A stretch of 64,000 nucleotides of DNA from Lucifuga dentata (Eukaryota; Chordata; Actinopteri; Ophidiiformes; Bythitidae): the NCBI GenBank assembly GCA_014773175.1, contig VXCM01000305.1:183012-247011 (forward strand), given 5' to 3'. Shown piece after piece: positions 25,829 through 38,799 of the stretch (its first letter is position 1; the number at the start of each line of letters is the position of its first letter). The position numbers were made by a program, and so were the translations under genes. Below the pieces are notes generated by a model, which saw nothing but the letters and a program-made list of their open reading frames with translations, searched no databases and was not told where the DNA came from.

Positions 25829-26932
25829 AAAAGACAGTGAAAAGGTGAGAACTACAATGAGAGACAGTAAGCACACAGCTATATTTCATTGGCTGTAATA
25901 CAATTGCCTAGCTGATGGCTGGTTGGTATTCATATGACATGGTTATTCATTTTGCCTTATTTTCTGAAATTCAATAACAGTGAGAGCAGTGTGTTGGTTC
26001 TGAGTTATTCTGACTGATGGGAACCCACAGGCCATTGTTTGGCTCTGTGTTTGTTTCTAAACCCCTGTGTCATTTGTGCAATGAAAAATGTTCATCAAAC
26101 TATTGACATCATTTCAGCAAAACACTGCTATGAATTTAACATATTTTGCTCTCACAACAATGACCATGAAAAGAGCAAAATTCATTTAGTTCAAATCCTG
26201 GCTAATATAGTGAATTACTTAGATTTTTAACTTATTTTTTGTATTATGTGTGTGTTACAACCATGCCATCATGAGACAGTGAAATGTGTGAATGCACAGC
26301 ATGTACTACACAGATTGTTAAATATAGTATAAATACAATATAAATACACCAGCAACAGTGGAATAATGTCTGTCTGTGATATAATGCTACATTAAATGTG
26401 TGATTAGCCAAAAAGTTAAAACTGAGTTCATATTTGCAGCACCCACAGCGGGTGACGGAGACATTTCCACCATCATAAATATAACACCAATAATGAGAAC
26501 TGCAGCTGACAAAACAGAAACAAGTGACTGCTGCAGAAAATGTTTGCCAAGACAACCAAAAGGGCAGCAAAATCCCAGAATGAAGTCCTGCATCCCGCAA
26601 TGTGGATGCATACACAAGCATAAAATTAGTCTGCTGCTGGAGCCAAAAGCAATCTCATATCAGCCTCTGTCAGCTACATGTGCTGCATAAATATAATATC
26701 ATACCTGTTACTTAATCATTACAATACTAATTCAAGATGGACCACACCTGCCTTGCATAAGAGGTATAAAAGAGTCCTCATTGGTTCCCGGTTAACTGAT
26801 CCAAAAAGAATGCTGTGCTGAAAGCGAGGTGTTGTTCTCACTAAGTCTGCCCTTAAGCCTTTAAATGCTGTGGCATCCACCCAAAGTGAGACAGAGAGAG
26901 ATGTGGAGTTAGAAGACAAGTCAAGAGGCAGC

Positions 26933-26964
26933 AAAAAAAAAAAAAAATNAAAAAAAAAAAAAAA
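26933..26964. repeat. poly-A with N at 26949
   Basis: Homopolymer with atN in the middle. Confidence 0.9.
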
Positions 26965-27758
26965 TATGGGAAAATGGAGGAATGCATAGGAAAGTATAGA
27001 GCCAAAACATAGACGGCATTTTTGTAAGTGTTGACTTTTCAGATCAAATTATTTTGAATTGACAAAATGTTAATTATGGGCTTGTTTGTCTACTCATAAG
27101 CTGAAGTGGCTCTGTAGCAGCTGTTAAATCAAATGGTCAGCATACTGTTGATTTTTACACTCAGAATTAAACACATTTTACTGCGAAAGCTAAGTTTCAT
27201 TGCCTCTCCCAACTGACATTTCGACATTGAACAGATGTTGACATGATGCCAAACGGTAGATGAAAAATGTCACATTTTGTGAAATCAAATCAGTTCAAAG
27301 CAGTTTTCTAAGCTGTTATATTTTGTAAAATTGCATGTCACTACCATCTTCCACTGTCTACTTCTCATTAAATTTTATCCTTAAAGCAAAATATAATATT
27401 GAAAAAACTGTGAAACAATGGCAGAGAACATTTGGATATTTACTCTCTTGGGATACAGAGATTGAGAGCTGTGTGCAGCTTGCTTATGTTGTGACGCTGC
27501 AGTGAATAACTGACATGACAGTTTTCATGTTTTCATCACAGCTCCTTAGCTTTCAGAGCTCTTGGTGTTTCTCTGCAAATCACTTTTGGCAAAGCGACAC
27601 ACCAAATAATCTCACTTCCAACAAATGGAGCACAGGACATTTGTGAAAACTTTATGTGCATTTCACAAACATTGGACATGTGGTGCTTTTTAGTTAAAAC
27701 GCTGTTATCAGAATCATAGCTTCTATCATTATCATCACATTCATCTTCTGTTTTTCCT

Positions 27759-27775
27759 TCATCATCATTATCATC

Positions 27776-27806
<31 letters not shown>

Positions 27807-27812
27807 CCATCA
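27759..27812. repeat. (CAT)n trinucleotide repeat
   Basis: About 13 CAT/ATC units at 27778-27806 with imperfect flanks. It gives a false poly-Asp frame on the minus strand. Confidence 0.9.
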
Positions 27813-28929
27813 CCTCTCTCTCTGCATCTGAATGCATGCATTAACACACACAGAGTCACCTCAGCTTAGTGTTTCAGTTCCTCTAATTACAAATACATAT
27901 TATATTAATGATTTGTCTTTACATGACTTAAGACAGACTGGGAAATTGGAAAATGAGACAAAAAGGTGAAAAATGCTCGAAAGCTGGGTACAGGGGGTAA
28001 GTAAGGGTATGCAGTATCCACAGCGCAGCTAAAATCAATGTACAGCCCAACTGCTGTTTAAGAAAAAGCAAAGTTGAATTACTTTCATACTTCAGTCAGA
28101 CTACCACTGTCACATTAATCTTCTTTCAAAGAAATACCCTTCATCATCTTTACCCAACTGAAAATCACCTTTTTTTGTGGAAATGACAGAGTTCAGGGAT
28201 TACATGTCTGACTTTTCTATAATGATTTGAGACTGGTGCTAACAGACTTGAATCAGAAGGGTGATGCTGCTGTAAACACATTTCCAGACACATGCAAGAA
28301 TGCATGCCACATGTATGTGTATAAATCAAACCTGCTAAAGCATGTCTCAATCCAAAACAAGCATTAGTACTCACTCATAACTTAAGGGGAAAAGGAGGCA
28401 GGTGCTGCACAAAAGGCTCTTCAGGTGTGACTCAAAGTTACTTCCTTCACTTCGGCCTCTATCTACCTCAAGAAGTCTTCCTCTCCTGAATATTGCTTAT
28501 CTTGACAGATCTTAGCATGGTTTTCACTCAATCTGTCATTTTTAAATTCCTTGCTGTCAGATTATTTGCAAAAACCAGATTTCCAGCAGCTACAAGTCTA
28601 AACTGATAACCATTTTGAATGATTTCCTTGACCTCTGTGCTCCAGAGAATAAATGCTTGAAAATGACTGGCAGTGGATAAAGGGCGAGTTTTCGAAACAG
28701 AATTGGTGTTACAAAGGGAAACAGCAGTTATGTGTTTGCTGCTGTGGTGAAAGTGATAGCTGATAACACCATTCTGAGACCTGTTTGAGAAAAACAGTGA
28801 GATTTTCCCCCTGAAGCTTTTTATCGTGCCAACCACATTGTGACCCCCCACGAGGCTCTGCAGGCCTTTAGTTGTAAAACAGCAAAAGCCTCAGACTCTC
28901 ATTGGCACAGGCCACAGCAGGCAACTTGC

Positions 28930-28962
28930 ACGCACACACACACAAACACACACACACACACA
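28930..28962. repeat. (CA)n microsatellite
   Basis: Interrupted CA array; a second array lies at 29047-29099. Confidence 0.85.
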
Positions 28963-29043
28963 TAAATACAAATACATAACAAACATGTCCACAAATGTAC
29001 AGAAACTACAAGCCATGTACACATTCACACTCTTTTCCCATTT

Positions 29044-29046
<3 letters not shown>

Positions 29047-29090
<44 letters not shown>

Positions 29091-29099
29091 CGCACGCAG
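29047..29099. repeat. (CA)n microsatellite
   Basis: CA array with CG interruptions. Confidence 0.85.
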
Positions 29100-30594
29100 T
29101 CTGGTGGTCAGTGACAAGACAGAGTGTCTCTATTAGTGTCAGAGCTGCTCTGTCCACCCTAACAGATGGCTTTGTGTCCTCAACGGGTGGCATTGCAATT
29201 TATTCTAACTATAGTGAACACTACTGTACTTTCCCTGATCTAATTGGACCACCAGGCACAGGAAGCAGGCCAGTAAATCATGTCACTTTCATGTATATAT
29301 ATATATAGATAAGGTCATGTCACACATGACATAGTGCTGATGGAAGCTCCATAACATCTATATATGATCCTTGTTACTATGCCAGCTGGCTGGATGCCAA
29401 GAAATGAGACGGACACAGCAGCAAGAACAGAAAGACGGGAAAGAGAGACTGAAGGAGAGAGGAAGTGACAATGACAGCAGAGAAACTGTGATTATCTTTG
29501 TACTCATAAAGACTCTGACATCCTCAGACGTATTGCTTCCACTCTGGCTGTGACATCTTATAATGCTACTGATGCACATGCTGAGAATATCTGGCAGCTC
29601 CAGAGTAAGTGTGGAAATGAAAAATCCTCAGGAATGACAGCCTAAGTACAAAATCACATAACCTCCAGCTGTGGATCAAATTCTCTGTTAAGATGTTCCT
29701 GATTAGGCCAGACACAAGAGTTATAGTGCAGGGAAACACTCTGGACAGCGTCTGTGACAATAAGAGGGCTGGCTGCAAATCGGAAAGATACATTCCCTAC
29801 GTTCCTACTGTTCTGCATAGTTGGCTTTTTGGCCAGACATTCCTTGAAGTGCATCTCCCTGGGGTGCTTAGCTTCCTTTTCATAATCCAATCTAAACAGT
29901 AACTTCCACTGATGTTCTTACAGACCAGCAACTAAGAATCCAGAATCAAGATCAGCATCAACTTTATCAGATACGGATATTTACAAGAAATCATCTTGAA
30001 ACGAATGAAACACAGATGCCACATTGACACATTTCAACCTTCAACTATTCTTACTTGGACAGAATCTGTGATATAAAATCCGATTTTAACCAGTGTGACA
30101 TCCATCTTGCACACCAACAGTTCATAAAGAGTCAGATCCTCAAGGAAACAGGCCTCAGCTTTCTGGGGATTCAGAAATCTTAAATATCTGAAATCAAGCA
30201 ACCACTTGCAGATTTGAAGAAATAAAACCTCAAAACAGGTTTTTGTAATGGTTCTTCTCAACGAGGTATGGCTAGGAGAATAAAGTAGACAGTAATGAAA
30301 ATAATGTTACTGCAGCAGCTAGACAGCTTTGATGAGAAATGAAGGTTGAAGTATTCCAAAGGGAAATATCTAGATATGGCTGTCTGGCAAACACCGAGTG
30401 TACGACCACCCATAAAAGCCTGGTGTGTGTGTGTGATGCTTAAGTACAATTTGAGGTCTGTCTTGTAAGCTGTGGTCTATGACTGTGCATGCATTGTGTG
30501 TGTGTCTGCATTTAATGGATGTTACATTAAAATCAACCTTTATCTCATAGATTCTATCAGTTTTATGTGTGCATGTTTGTTCTGTATGCATGCA

Positions 30595-30597
<3 letters not shown>

Positions 30598-30654
<57 letters not shown>

Positions 30655-30671
30655 NCACACACACACACACC
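30598..30671. repeat. (CA)n microsatellite with N at 30655
   Basis: About 36 CA units with a gap base, so the true length is unresolved. Confidence 0.95.
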
Positions 30672-31443
30672 TGTCTGTGTCTCTCTTTTTGAAGGGACAG
30701 GGTGCTGGCTACTCCTGTCACCACCGTGCTGGACACGGAGAATAATTGATGTGTCCCTTTTTAGAAGCCATAAAATAAGCCCTGCATGCTATAAAGCATG
30801 CATCAGTGCCCCCCTCTCTCTCATTGGTTTTAAGAGAGAGAGAGAGACGTCCAAGCACAGTGCTGTTAACCTGTGTTCCCAATCTCTCTGTCAGATGAAA
30901 TGAATAACCACCCGGGTAAATAAAGTTTGCAAAGTCAATTCACGGTCAATTTCTCCTGCTTTTAACCCTTGTGGCAGAATTCTGTCCAAGGCCTTGTAGG
31001 GCTGAGTAAATTGGACATTTTGGACTAACATAACTACGCTGGCTGACTGTTAGATGTCTGGCTTTGCTCACAGGAGATCCAGGTTCATTTGTGGGTTTAG
31101 AGTCTATGCATTTCTGATTTGGTGAATATACTGAAGGGTGGTATTACTCAGAAAGCAGAGCCCATAGTCTAACGCATAAGCTAAATCAGCATTTTGGCTT
31201 TTGTGCCAAACCCAATAGTTGCATAAACTTTGACTTTCAGATTCAGCTTAGAACCTGAAAGTCAAAGTGGATGTGGACATTTAGGAGGTATAACAATTGT
31301 AGCATATGTATAAGGGCTATGTATGTAATAAGACTTCGAAAAACAAACTTTACAAGCTGATTCTCTTCTTGCTTAAATTAATGTAAACTTAGATCTACAC
31401 TGTCAAATATAGTCAAAGCATTAATAACTCAACAGTTAATGGC

Positions 31444-31478
31444 AAAAAAAAAAAAAAAAANAAAAAAAAAAAAAAAAA
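31444..31478. repeat. poly-A with N at 31461
   Basis: Homopolymer with a gap base. Confidence 0.9.
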
Positions 31479-32821
31479 GGAACCAAAATCATGAATACTG
31501 TGCTGATAGTATCGTACTGCATGGATTAGAAACTGTTACTGACAATTCTTACAGTTTTGTTTTTGTAAACTGGCAATGTTCATTTTGCAGGATGTCTGTG
31601 TTTCCTAAACCTTGTCTATCTCCCTAAAGTTATATGTCACTGTATGGCAAATTGCAATGCTTGTGAGTGTGTCTGTGTGTCTGCATACTTCAGGAAACGA
31701 GATTCATACAAATGGAATGCACTGAGGAACATTTCTAAGACAGCTGTGTCTGACACAATGACATGGATGAGGATTGTTTGGGAGACTGAAATTCTCCTCA
31801 GCTGGCCAAAACAACATACAGATGCTTCGAAATGTGTTTTGTAAACATTTGCTTTTTACTCAAGATCAGGGGAACCAGCTCCTTCACCTCACAAAACATA
31901 TTTCCTGTGAGCAGTAATTATGATAGAATGGTAAATATTGTGTGAAAAGTGAGGATGGTAACAATTCTATGTCAGAAATAACATGCTACAAAGATGGGAC
32001 AAGGTACTGTATATTAGATGGATCTTCTGGGAAATTTCAGCCCAAACTTTTTAAAATGTCACCACTAATTCTCTCCAACAACCCCTTTCTATTATGTTGA
32101 CTATAACTGAATATAAAGCTTCTCACACTATTAAGGAACTTCATTAATCTTTTTTTCAAAATCAAATTTGAAAAATGACTGCATGCTCAGATATCAATAG
32201 ACAACACAAACAGTTCATTAATTTATCTGCCAATGCTTCTATGTGATCAACACTTTTCTGTAATTGCATTCATTTCATTCCCTTAACCTTCATAATTTTT
32301 GTACCAGACAGATTAACTGCTGACTTCATTTTTCTTGTTCATTATGTTTACATAAGGTCACTGAAATGCTGCTGACTGAAGGTAAAAGCCCAAAACAGAG
32401 GGATGCACAAACACAATTTATGAGAGCATGTTCATTAAAGGGTGGTAAAAGCAGGTAGGCAGTACTGGTTTTTCATTAACATCTGGAGCTAAGCTTGTTA
32501 TGGCCCATCTCCAATTTTAGTCATTTGCTGTTTGCTGCAGTTTCTTTTAGAATAAAATCCACTAAAGTAAATCTGCTATAAAGGAAAACAGCTGTCTTGG
32601 AGCCAAAACGTAAGTGGACACAGACATGACCTTCTAAAGATGAAAAGTACTTGGTGATGAGAAGGCGCAGAAGTGATTACGGCCATGTAAAAACTAAACA
32701 AAAAAGTTTGTGCTGCATTTATGATAAGAAAATCTCTCTGGACCGGGGCAATGATGCACGTATGACAGTTTTTTTCTTGTGAATTAAAAGATTTTGTTAC
32801 AATCAGGCAGTGATTGCAGTC

Positions 32822-32875
32822 TAATTACTTAGTTAATTACTTCAGTTACTTAGTTAATTACTTAGTTAATTACTG
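32822..32875. repeat. short tandem repeat, unit about 11-12 bp
   Basis: Four to five imperfect copies of ttacttagttaa. Confidence 0.75.
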
Positions 32876-33998
32876 CAGTCTACTTCGATTGCATGTAAAA
32901 CACCTGATGTAGCATGGTAATAAAGAAAAGTAAGAGTCTTGCATGTTTTAATTTGACAGAGAAATATAGTTCCCATCATTATATGAGCAAGGCAAAACAA
33001 CAAACTAAATGCTTGAAGTTTCAGTAATTCAAGATACACCCCCATGATTTTATTTTATCATACAATAGAGCTTTAGAAGGTGAGTCTGAAAACACCAAAA
33101 GTGAGCAAGGAAGAAATCTGGTGAGTGAAACACATTCTGATAAAAATGATTATTTTAGTTCATTATCTCAATGGTTTTAGCTTATAAAATCCACTCAAAT
33201 TACATAATTCCCTCTTCAGCAATTACAAAATACAGATGATTCCACTCTCCAAGCTATTATTTAAGTAAAGTTATTGTCCCATTGCAGCTTAGACAGAACT
33301 AACTATCATTGTATTTCAGTGTTGGGGAAGAACCAGAGGTCCCTGCTCTCCTTAGGCCAGCGTGGATCATCTCATAGTGTCTCTAGTTCAAATTAAGTAC
33401 CTTCCCATGGGTGACACACTGTGTTTCTGTCTGGCAGCTTCTCAGCATGTCGCAGAGTCTATCATGCATACAGACACAAAAGGAAGTGTGTGTGCACATA
33501 CTAACAAACACTTAATGTGCCTTCAGCCTTTATGCATGTACACACGTATCAACACGTATTTAGAGCTAATTCATAAAAGAACGCCTCAGATGTAATGTGT
33601 CAATAAGGGCAAATAGCACCACACCACCATATTCCCTCATTAATAAATGCTAGTTACCAGCCATTTTTAGAGTTTGCCTTGAAAGAGGCATTACTATGGC
33701 GGGGAAATTGTTCATAAAACACACCATCACGCAAAAATTAAGACATGTTTCAATATGGTGGTAAATTTCAGTGGTATGAAATCTGAGAGATGTTTTAAAC
33801 TATATTCGCATGTGTTAATGATCAACAAATCTGATATTTAAGCCCATTCAGTTGACTGGGGATGATGCCAAGTGAAGCTTTATGAATGAACTTCAGTTAT
33901 CACGGCACTTATTTAGCATACTGGATAGTTGCAGTGTTTTTTAAATTTTCTTTTTATGAATGAGTCAAATTGTACTTGTACTTGTAATGTATTGTACT

Positions 33999-34076
33999 TC
34001 TTTGTGTGTGTGTGTATATGTGTGTGTGTCTGTGTGTGTGTGTGTGCATGCGTGCGTGCATGCATGTGTGTGTGTG
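33999..34076. repeat. (GT)n microsatellite, interrupted
   Basis: GT units with ATAT, CT and GCATGC interruptions. Confidence 0.85.
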
Positions 34077-35772
34077 ATCTTCCATCATCTTGTCCAGTTT
34101 CCCTGAACCAAGAGTCAAAATTGTTTCTGGGAAGATCTGCAAAACTCTGATTCTTCCTTTTGACTGAAAAAGCCAAAGTGCAAAATTATTTAATCCCCAG
34201 AGACATTAAAATCTAATTTCCCAAATTACTTCTAATATTAATGTTCATGAACTGCATGTGTCATCAGTTTGCCTCCCTTTCCCTCATATAAACTGATCTG
34301 GCCCATGGATTATTGCAGATTAATACTAAAAAGTGATTACTCATCAAACATTCTAGGTAAATAATTTGGCAGCATATGCAGGGCTGAAATCACAATGTTT
34401 GGGGGAAAGTGGAAAATATTGTCAGCATGGCAAGATGAGTTTTGCTTAATGTTGACTGTATGTAAAATCCTCTTAGGGAAAGAAGGTGTGGTATATTGCT
34501 GCCAACAATCTGACCAAAATACACACACAGTAGTGGATTTATGATCTGCAGTGCAAGGTGAGAAACCATGTTGCATACAGTATATACAGAGCATATAATA
34601 AACAGAGTATATAATAAAATAAGTTTTATCACACATTTTAATAACAGACACATATACAAAACCCATGAAGACATGCAGAAATGCATGTTGATGTTATATG
34701 GTAGATGCACTGAGAAAATGTATATTATCAGCTGCTTAGCTGACATGATTTTCTTATGTGGTCTGCAATTTGCAAATCCAAATGACTAGCACACATATTT
34801 CAGAAAGGGGAAATGTGTGATAAATTGGGCTTGTAAAGATTAGGTCACAATATATTATTGAACGATTACATTTATAAATAGCATGGTCAGTGAAAATAGA
34901 ATTCCACCACTGCATGTTTTATAGGCAGTTTTCTGTAGCTGTGGTTAATATGTAGCCTGTACTGTAACAGTGATGATGAATTTGATTCTGTGGAACACAT
35001 GAAGCATCCTAAAGCAGGGAATGTCACTGTGTCTCTCAGCATCATGATTTAATTCTCTGAACTGAGGAAAACCAGGATGAACACCGTGACTTCTGCTCTC
35101 ATTTTAAGAAAAAAGTAAGGGGGGATATCAGTGGAACAGAAACATTTTTTTTGCTGATTTGTTCACACAAACTCAGAAGAGTAATGTAGGATATCTTCCT
35201 CCTCTTGCATAACACTGTATCAGTGCTGACACCAAAGCTCTTAAAAGCTTTCCATTTTCTTTCTGCATAAATTGTGCATATGCATGATGCAATGTCTGCA
35301 AGAGGTTTGAAGACAAGCTGTTTTTTTTTTTTCGATTGCAACACTCAATTTTATGATGGGTTTGTGTGACATATTTGCACAACACATGCATGATGCATTG
35401 ACAGAGAGCGCCTGTGTGCATAGCAAAGTGTAGACACTTACACGTGCAAGAAAAGACACACACACATGCTTACACACCTGATAATAACATTAACGCACGC
35501 TGAAGCAAGGGAAGACACTAAAAGCCTTCTGCTACATCCTTGATGGTCCTATCTCATAGTGCTGTCCACATGGAGCCATGATTCCGCTGGCACTACACTC
35601 AGCTCCCAATCACTCCACACATGTCAGGCTTAATAGCATCCGCTTCGACACACATGCACACCCACACATGCCTGCGGGCACGTTATCACATGCGCACACA
35701 CACACACCTGTAAATACTGCACACAGGCACACATTCAGTACTTGCAGTAAATCGTGTACCCTCCTACACAGA

Positions 35773-35800
35773 ACACTGGAGGTCTCTGAACCTCCAGTGT
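35773..35800. repeat. 11-bp stem hairpin
   Basis: acactggaggt at 35773-35783 pairs with acctccagtgt at 35790-35800 over a 6-nt loop. Imperfect pairing may extend outwards. Confidence 0.6.
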
Positions 35801-35839
35801 AGTGGGTTTGTACAGGAGTGGTGTTTCCTGACTGGCCAN

Positions 35840-35881
<42 letters not shown>
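35840..35881. repeat. (GA)n microsatellite, N at 35839
   Basis: About 21 GA units directly after a gap base. Confidence 0.9.
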
Positions 35882-35883
<2 letters not shown>

Positions 35884-36174
35884 AGAATGTTTGTGTGATT
35901 GTTCCACTTCAACTATTTTATAGATTTTTTTAATTTGCACAAAAACTGACTAGAAAGAGAAAATTAAAAAAAGCTTAAATATTGCAAAAAGAGGAGATGT
36001 GATAAAAGTTGGTAATATTTTGTATAAGTAGTAATGTTTGTACATTTCTGTACTTCTTCCATGGTAGATGGGCGCACTGTTTTTACCAGAATGCCTCAAA
36101 ATTACAGGTTAAAATAACATGGGCATCATTATGATACTGAATAGTGAAAGAGTGAGTGGTATATGAGAGGGAGG

Positions 36175-36177
<3 letters not shown>

Positions 36178-36213
<36 letters not shown>
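36178..36213. repeat. (GA)n microsatellite
   Basis: About 17 GA units after a gggaggga lead. Confidence 0.9.
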
Positions 36214-36218
<5 letters not shown>

Positions 36219-36387
36219 GTCAGAGGTATTCCTGATTGAGCATGCAGCCTTTAATTTTACCTTCAAGCTATTTTTTTTAATGTTTCATAAACAGTCACAG
36301 TACCTCAAGACAATTGTATTTGTGTATGTCTGTATCTGTTTGTGTGGAAAAATAATGAATGTGTTTGTTGGTGCATGTGAAGTGATT

Positions 36388-36446
36388 ACTTTAGCAGCTA
36401 GTGTAACATTTGTAGCTAATGGTTAGCTTTGGCTGTCGCTAACGTT
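36388..36446. repeat. direct repeat, left copy (partner 37406-37464)
   Basis: ctttagcagcta, gtaacatttgtagctaat and ggttagctttgg recur about 1.02 kb downstream with a few changes. The two copies bracket the hairpin and the inverted dispersed-repeat copy B. Confidence 0.75.
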
Positions 36447-36463
36447 AGCTAATGTGCTAATGT

Positions 36464-36497
36464 ACTAATAACGCAGCACGTTAGCTGCGTTATTAGT
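36464..36497. repeat. perfect 14-bp stem hairpin
   Basis: actaataacgcagc (36464-36477) and gctgcgttattagt (36484-36497) are exact reverse complements around the loop acgtta. Confidence 0.85.
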
Positions 36498-36507
36498 TTT
36501 ATATATA

Positions 36508-36543
36508 TATGTGCTTTTGCTTCTGCAGACACCTGAATTCATA

Positions 36544-36607
<64 letters not shown>

Positions 36608-37018
36608 NCCTGCATGCACGCACGCACGCACACACAGCCTGGCCTCTTAGAAAAGTAAATGAGTGTAAATACAGCAGGAGACAAGTCAGCAGCAGAAGTA
36701 GACAGCACACATCATACAGAAAAAGTTAGACAGACTTAAGGAGCTTAGGTGGGGAGAGAGTGGAAGATATGAAGGAAGAAAGAAAGCAGCTAGGGTGAAG
36801 AGCAGGAAGGAAGACGAGAGACTTAGGGGAAGTGGGGGAGGAGAGAGCACATCATAAGAGGACTGGTGTCAGTGTGCTACGACTTGTGTGCTGAGAAACA
36901 GGAATTAATCCAATAATCAATTGGGAATTTTTTTGTGCATTTCTACATTCTTCTCATGTACAGAACAGGCTATTGTCTGGTACAAGACTGAACGAGTCCT
37001 GTCAAGACCTTGGAGACA
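36508..37018 (-). repeat. dispersed repeat, copy B (inverted partner at 14.4 kb)
   Basis: Reverse complement of the segment at 14381-14874, sharing blocks across its whole length, including the internal dinucleotide array. Confidence 0.85.
36546..36607. repeat. (GT)n microsatellite, N at 36608
   Basis: About 31 GT units ending at a gap base. Confidence 0.95.
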
Positions 37019-37405
37019 CGCACACACACATGCATGCCTCCACATCCCTCCCGCTGCATGCGACGCAACAGAGAGTTGATACTGGAGCATCTTATGTCTG
37101 TCTGCCACTTACTTCAAGCATCGCTCTCTGCTTGACTGTCACACGTCAGCAGCTCTGCCACAGGCTTTGCTGCCATGTCAGCTCATTAGCATTTGATGCT
37201 AAAGCTAACACATGTCTAACCTTTACAAGTGCCAAATGATTTCCTGCCAACACCAAAGAGACAGAAGTGAAAGCAGCTATTTTTTGGTCCACCTATAATT
37301 TTTCTCTCTGTTTGTCAGAGTAGAAACACAACAAAAATGTAAAACTGTATCATGATGTGGTAACTATGATGAAATTTCAGCAGCCAGAGCATCTTCTGTA
37401 TGCTC

Positions 37406-37464
37406 ACTTTAGCAGCTAATGTAACATTTGTAGCTAATAGTTAGTTTTGGATGCAGCTAAAGTT
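37406..37464. repeat. direct repeat, right copy (partner 36388-36446)
   Basis: Contains ctttagcagctaatgtaaca and tagctaatagttagttttgg, matching the left copy. Confidence 0.75.
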
Positions 37465-37572
37465 TAGGTACATCCAAAGCTAATGGTGCTTCTTGATGGC
37501 AGGTGCTGGTCTTATGCTGTGTTCAAGCTACCTCAGAAGTCAGATTTTTCCTAGTCTGAAGTTCCGACTTCC

Positions 37573-37695
37573 GACCTCAAACCGTTCCAGCCAAATGTAA
37601 ACAAAAAAGCATGGCTGAACACCAATAAATACTNGACCTCAAACCGTTCCAGCCAAATGTAAACAAAAAAGCATGGCTGAACACCAATAAATACT
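37573..37695. repeat. 61-bp perfect duplication around N at 37634
   Basis: Bases 37573-37633 and 37635-37695 are identical. Likely an unmerged contig overlap. Confidence 0.9.
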
Positions 37696-37787
37696 GTAAG
37701 CTTAAATTAACAGTAATAAATACTAACTAAATTAAAGTTAGATTACAGGACTTGTGTTGTTTTACAATGACATTAATCACAGTATTA

Positions 37788-37825
37788 CAGTTTTTGTCAG
37801 TTGCTTTGGTACATTTCTCAGATCA
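37788..37825 (+). repeat. left terminal inverted repeat
   Basis: 38 bp, one mismatch to the right repeat; TA precedes it. Confidence 0.9.
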
Positions 37826-38267
37826 GAACTGAAATTCTCAAAACTACTTGTTCAACCTCCACATCATTTCATCACTTGTGCACATCATATAAGCAATTTC
37901 TCATTCTTTTGAACAAACTGCAAATGCTTTGGCACATTAATGCAAATGATTATGTACAATTGTCTGCTGTTTCCTACATTATCAACAGCTTATGTCATGT
38001 TGATCAGAATGTGTTATACTGGTTCTCTGTTGAATACCCCCCCAAAAAATATAGGCATTAGTTCATTGCATAAGTCATTACATGCAAAATGGTTGAACCA
38101 GTTGTCATAATTTGTCAAGCANGATTTTTTTTTTTTTGTAAATGTGTCCTAAGTTGATGAATTGCTCTCAGGTGAATCTGGACTTTCACTCATGAAGGGA
38201 AATGAGTGAAGTGTTAGATCAACCAATATGAAAATCAATCAATCAATCAATCAATCATGGCCTTACA

Positions 38268-38352
38268 ATGGCCGAGGCTGGTCGAAGGGTGCAGCCAAAT
38301 GTTGGGAGAACAGCTGTGTCCTCTATCATTCAAACATTTTGTAGAGAGAACA
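38268..38352 (+). pseudogene. transposase N-terminal fragment
   Basis: Frame from ATG 38268 reads MAEAGRRVQPNVGRT and continues SSIIQTFCRENR, matching the helix-turn-helix N-terminus of fish IS630-like transposases (AGRRVQPN...TF..ENR). Similarity ends at AACAG|GTATGT, which also looks like a splice donor. The frame then runs into unrelated residues and a stop. Confidence 0.75.
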
Positions 38353-38518
38353 GGTATGTAATCCATCAGTGTGCACTGTACTGTAATACTGTATACTTAT
38401 TGTAATGCTTCATATCACATTCCACTTGTATTTTATAATAGCTAGTAAATATACTTTATACACATACATACTGCACATATACACATATACTGTAACGCAC
38501 AAACACACACATATGTAT

Positions 38519-38550
38519 ATACTGTATATATATATATATATATATATACA
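38519..38550. repeat. (TA)n tract
   Basis: TA units inside the transposon, between the two transposase pieces. Confidence 0.85.
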
Positions 38551-38551
38551 C

Positions 38552-38686
38552 ACTCAGATGACCCTGCTGGCTGCCATGGATGCAGCATGTGAGGACATCA
38601 CAGCAGACACCTGCAGAGNACTCAGATGACCCTGCTGGCTGCCATGGATGCAGCATGTGAGGACATCACAGCAGACACCTGCAGAG
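38552..38686. repeat. 67-bp perfect duplication around N at 38619
   Basis: Bases 38552-38618 and 38620-38686 are identical. Likely an assembly artefact inside the transposon. Confidence 0.9.
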
Positions 38687-38799
38687 GCTGGATAAGACAT
38701 TCAAAAAGATTCTTTCCACGTTGCAATTCAAGGGAAGTTATCTGCTGTGATGTGGATGAGAATCTGTGGCCTGACAGACAGGAACATCAGGAAGTATAG
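38626..38799 (+). pseudogene. transposase C-terminal fragment
   Basis: 58 codons including the stop, with no internal break: MTLLAAMDAACEDITAD, then GWIRHSKRFFPRCNSRE, then CDVDENLWPDRQEH. This is the usual C-terminal tail of fish IS630-like transposases (WIRH..R.FPRC, CDVDE.LWPD). The region carrying the catalytic Asp/Asp/Glu triad is absent upstream. The first 61 bases repeat the sequence left of N 38619. Confidence 0.8.

Noticed and set aside
27536..27859. Frame with a long Asp/Glu run on the minus strand
   Set aside because: The run is a translated (CAT)n microsatellite; the flanks show no protein-like character.
31050..31100. Possible tRNA-derived SINE (gatccaggttca motif)
   Set aside because: The motif is incomplete and no acceptor or anticodon stem pairs. 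Too weak to call.
37573..37695. Reading the 61-bp duplication as a transposon target-site duplication
   Set aside because: Far too long, perfectly identical and centred on an N; the same pattern recurs at four other Ns.
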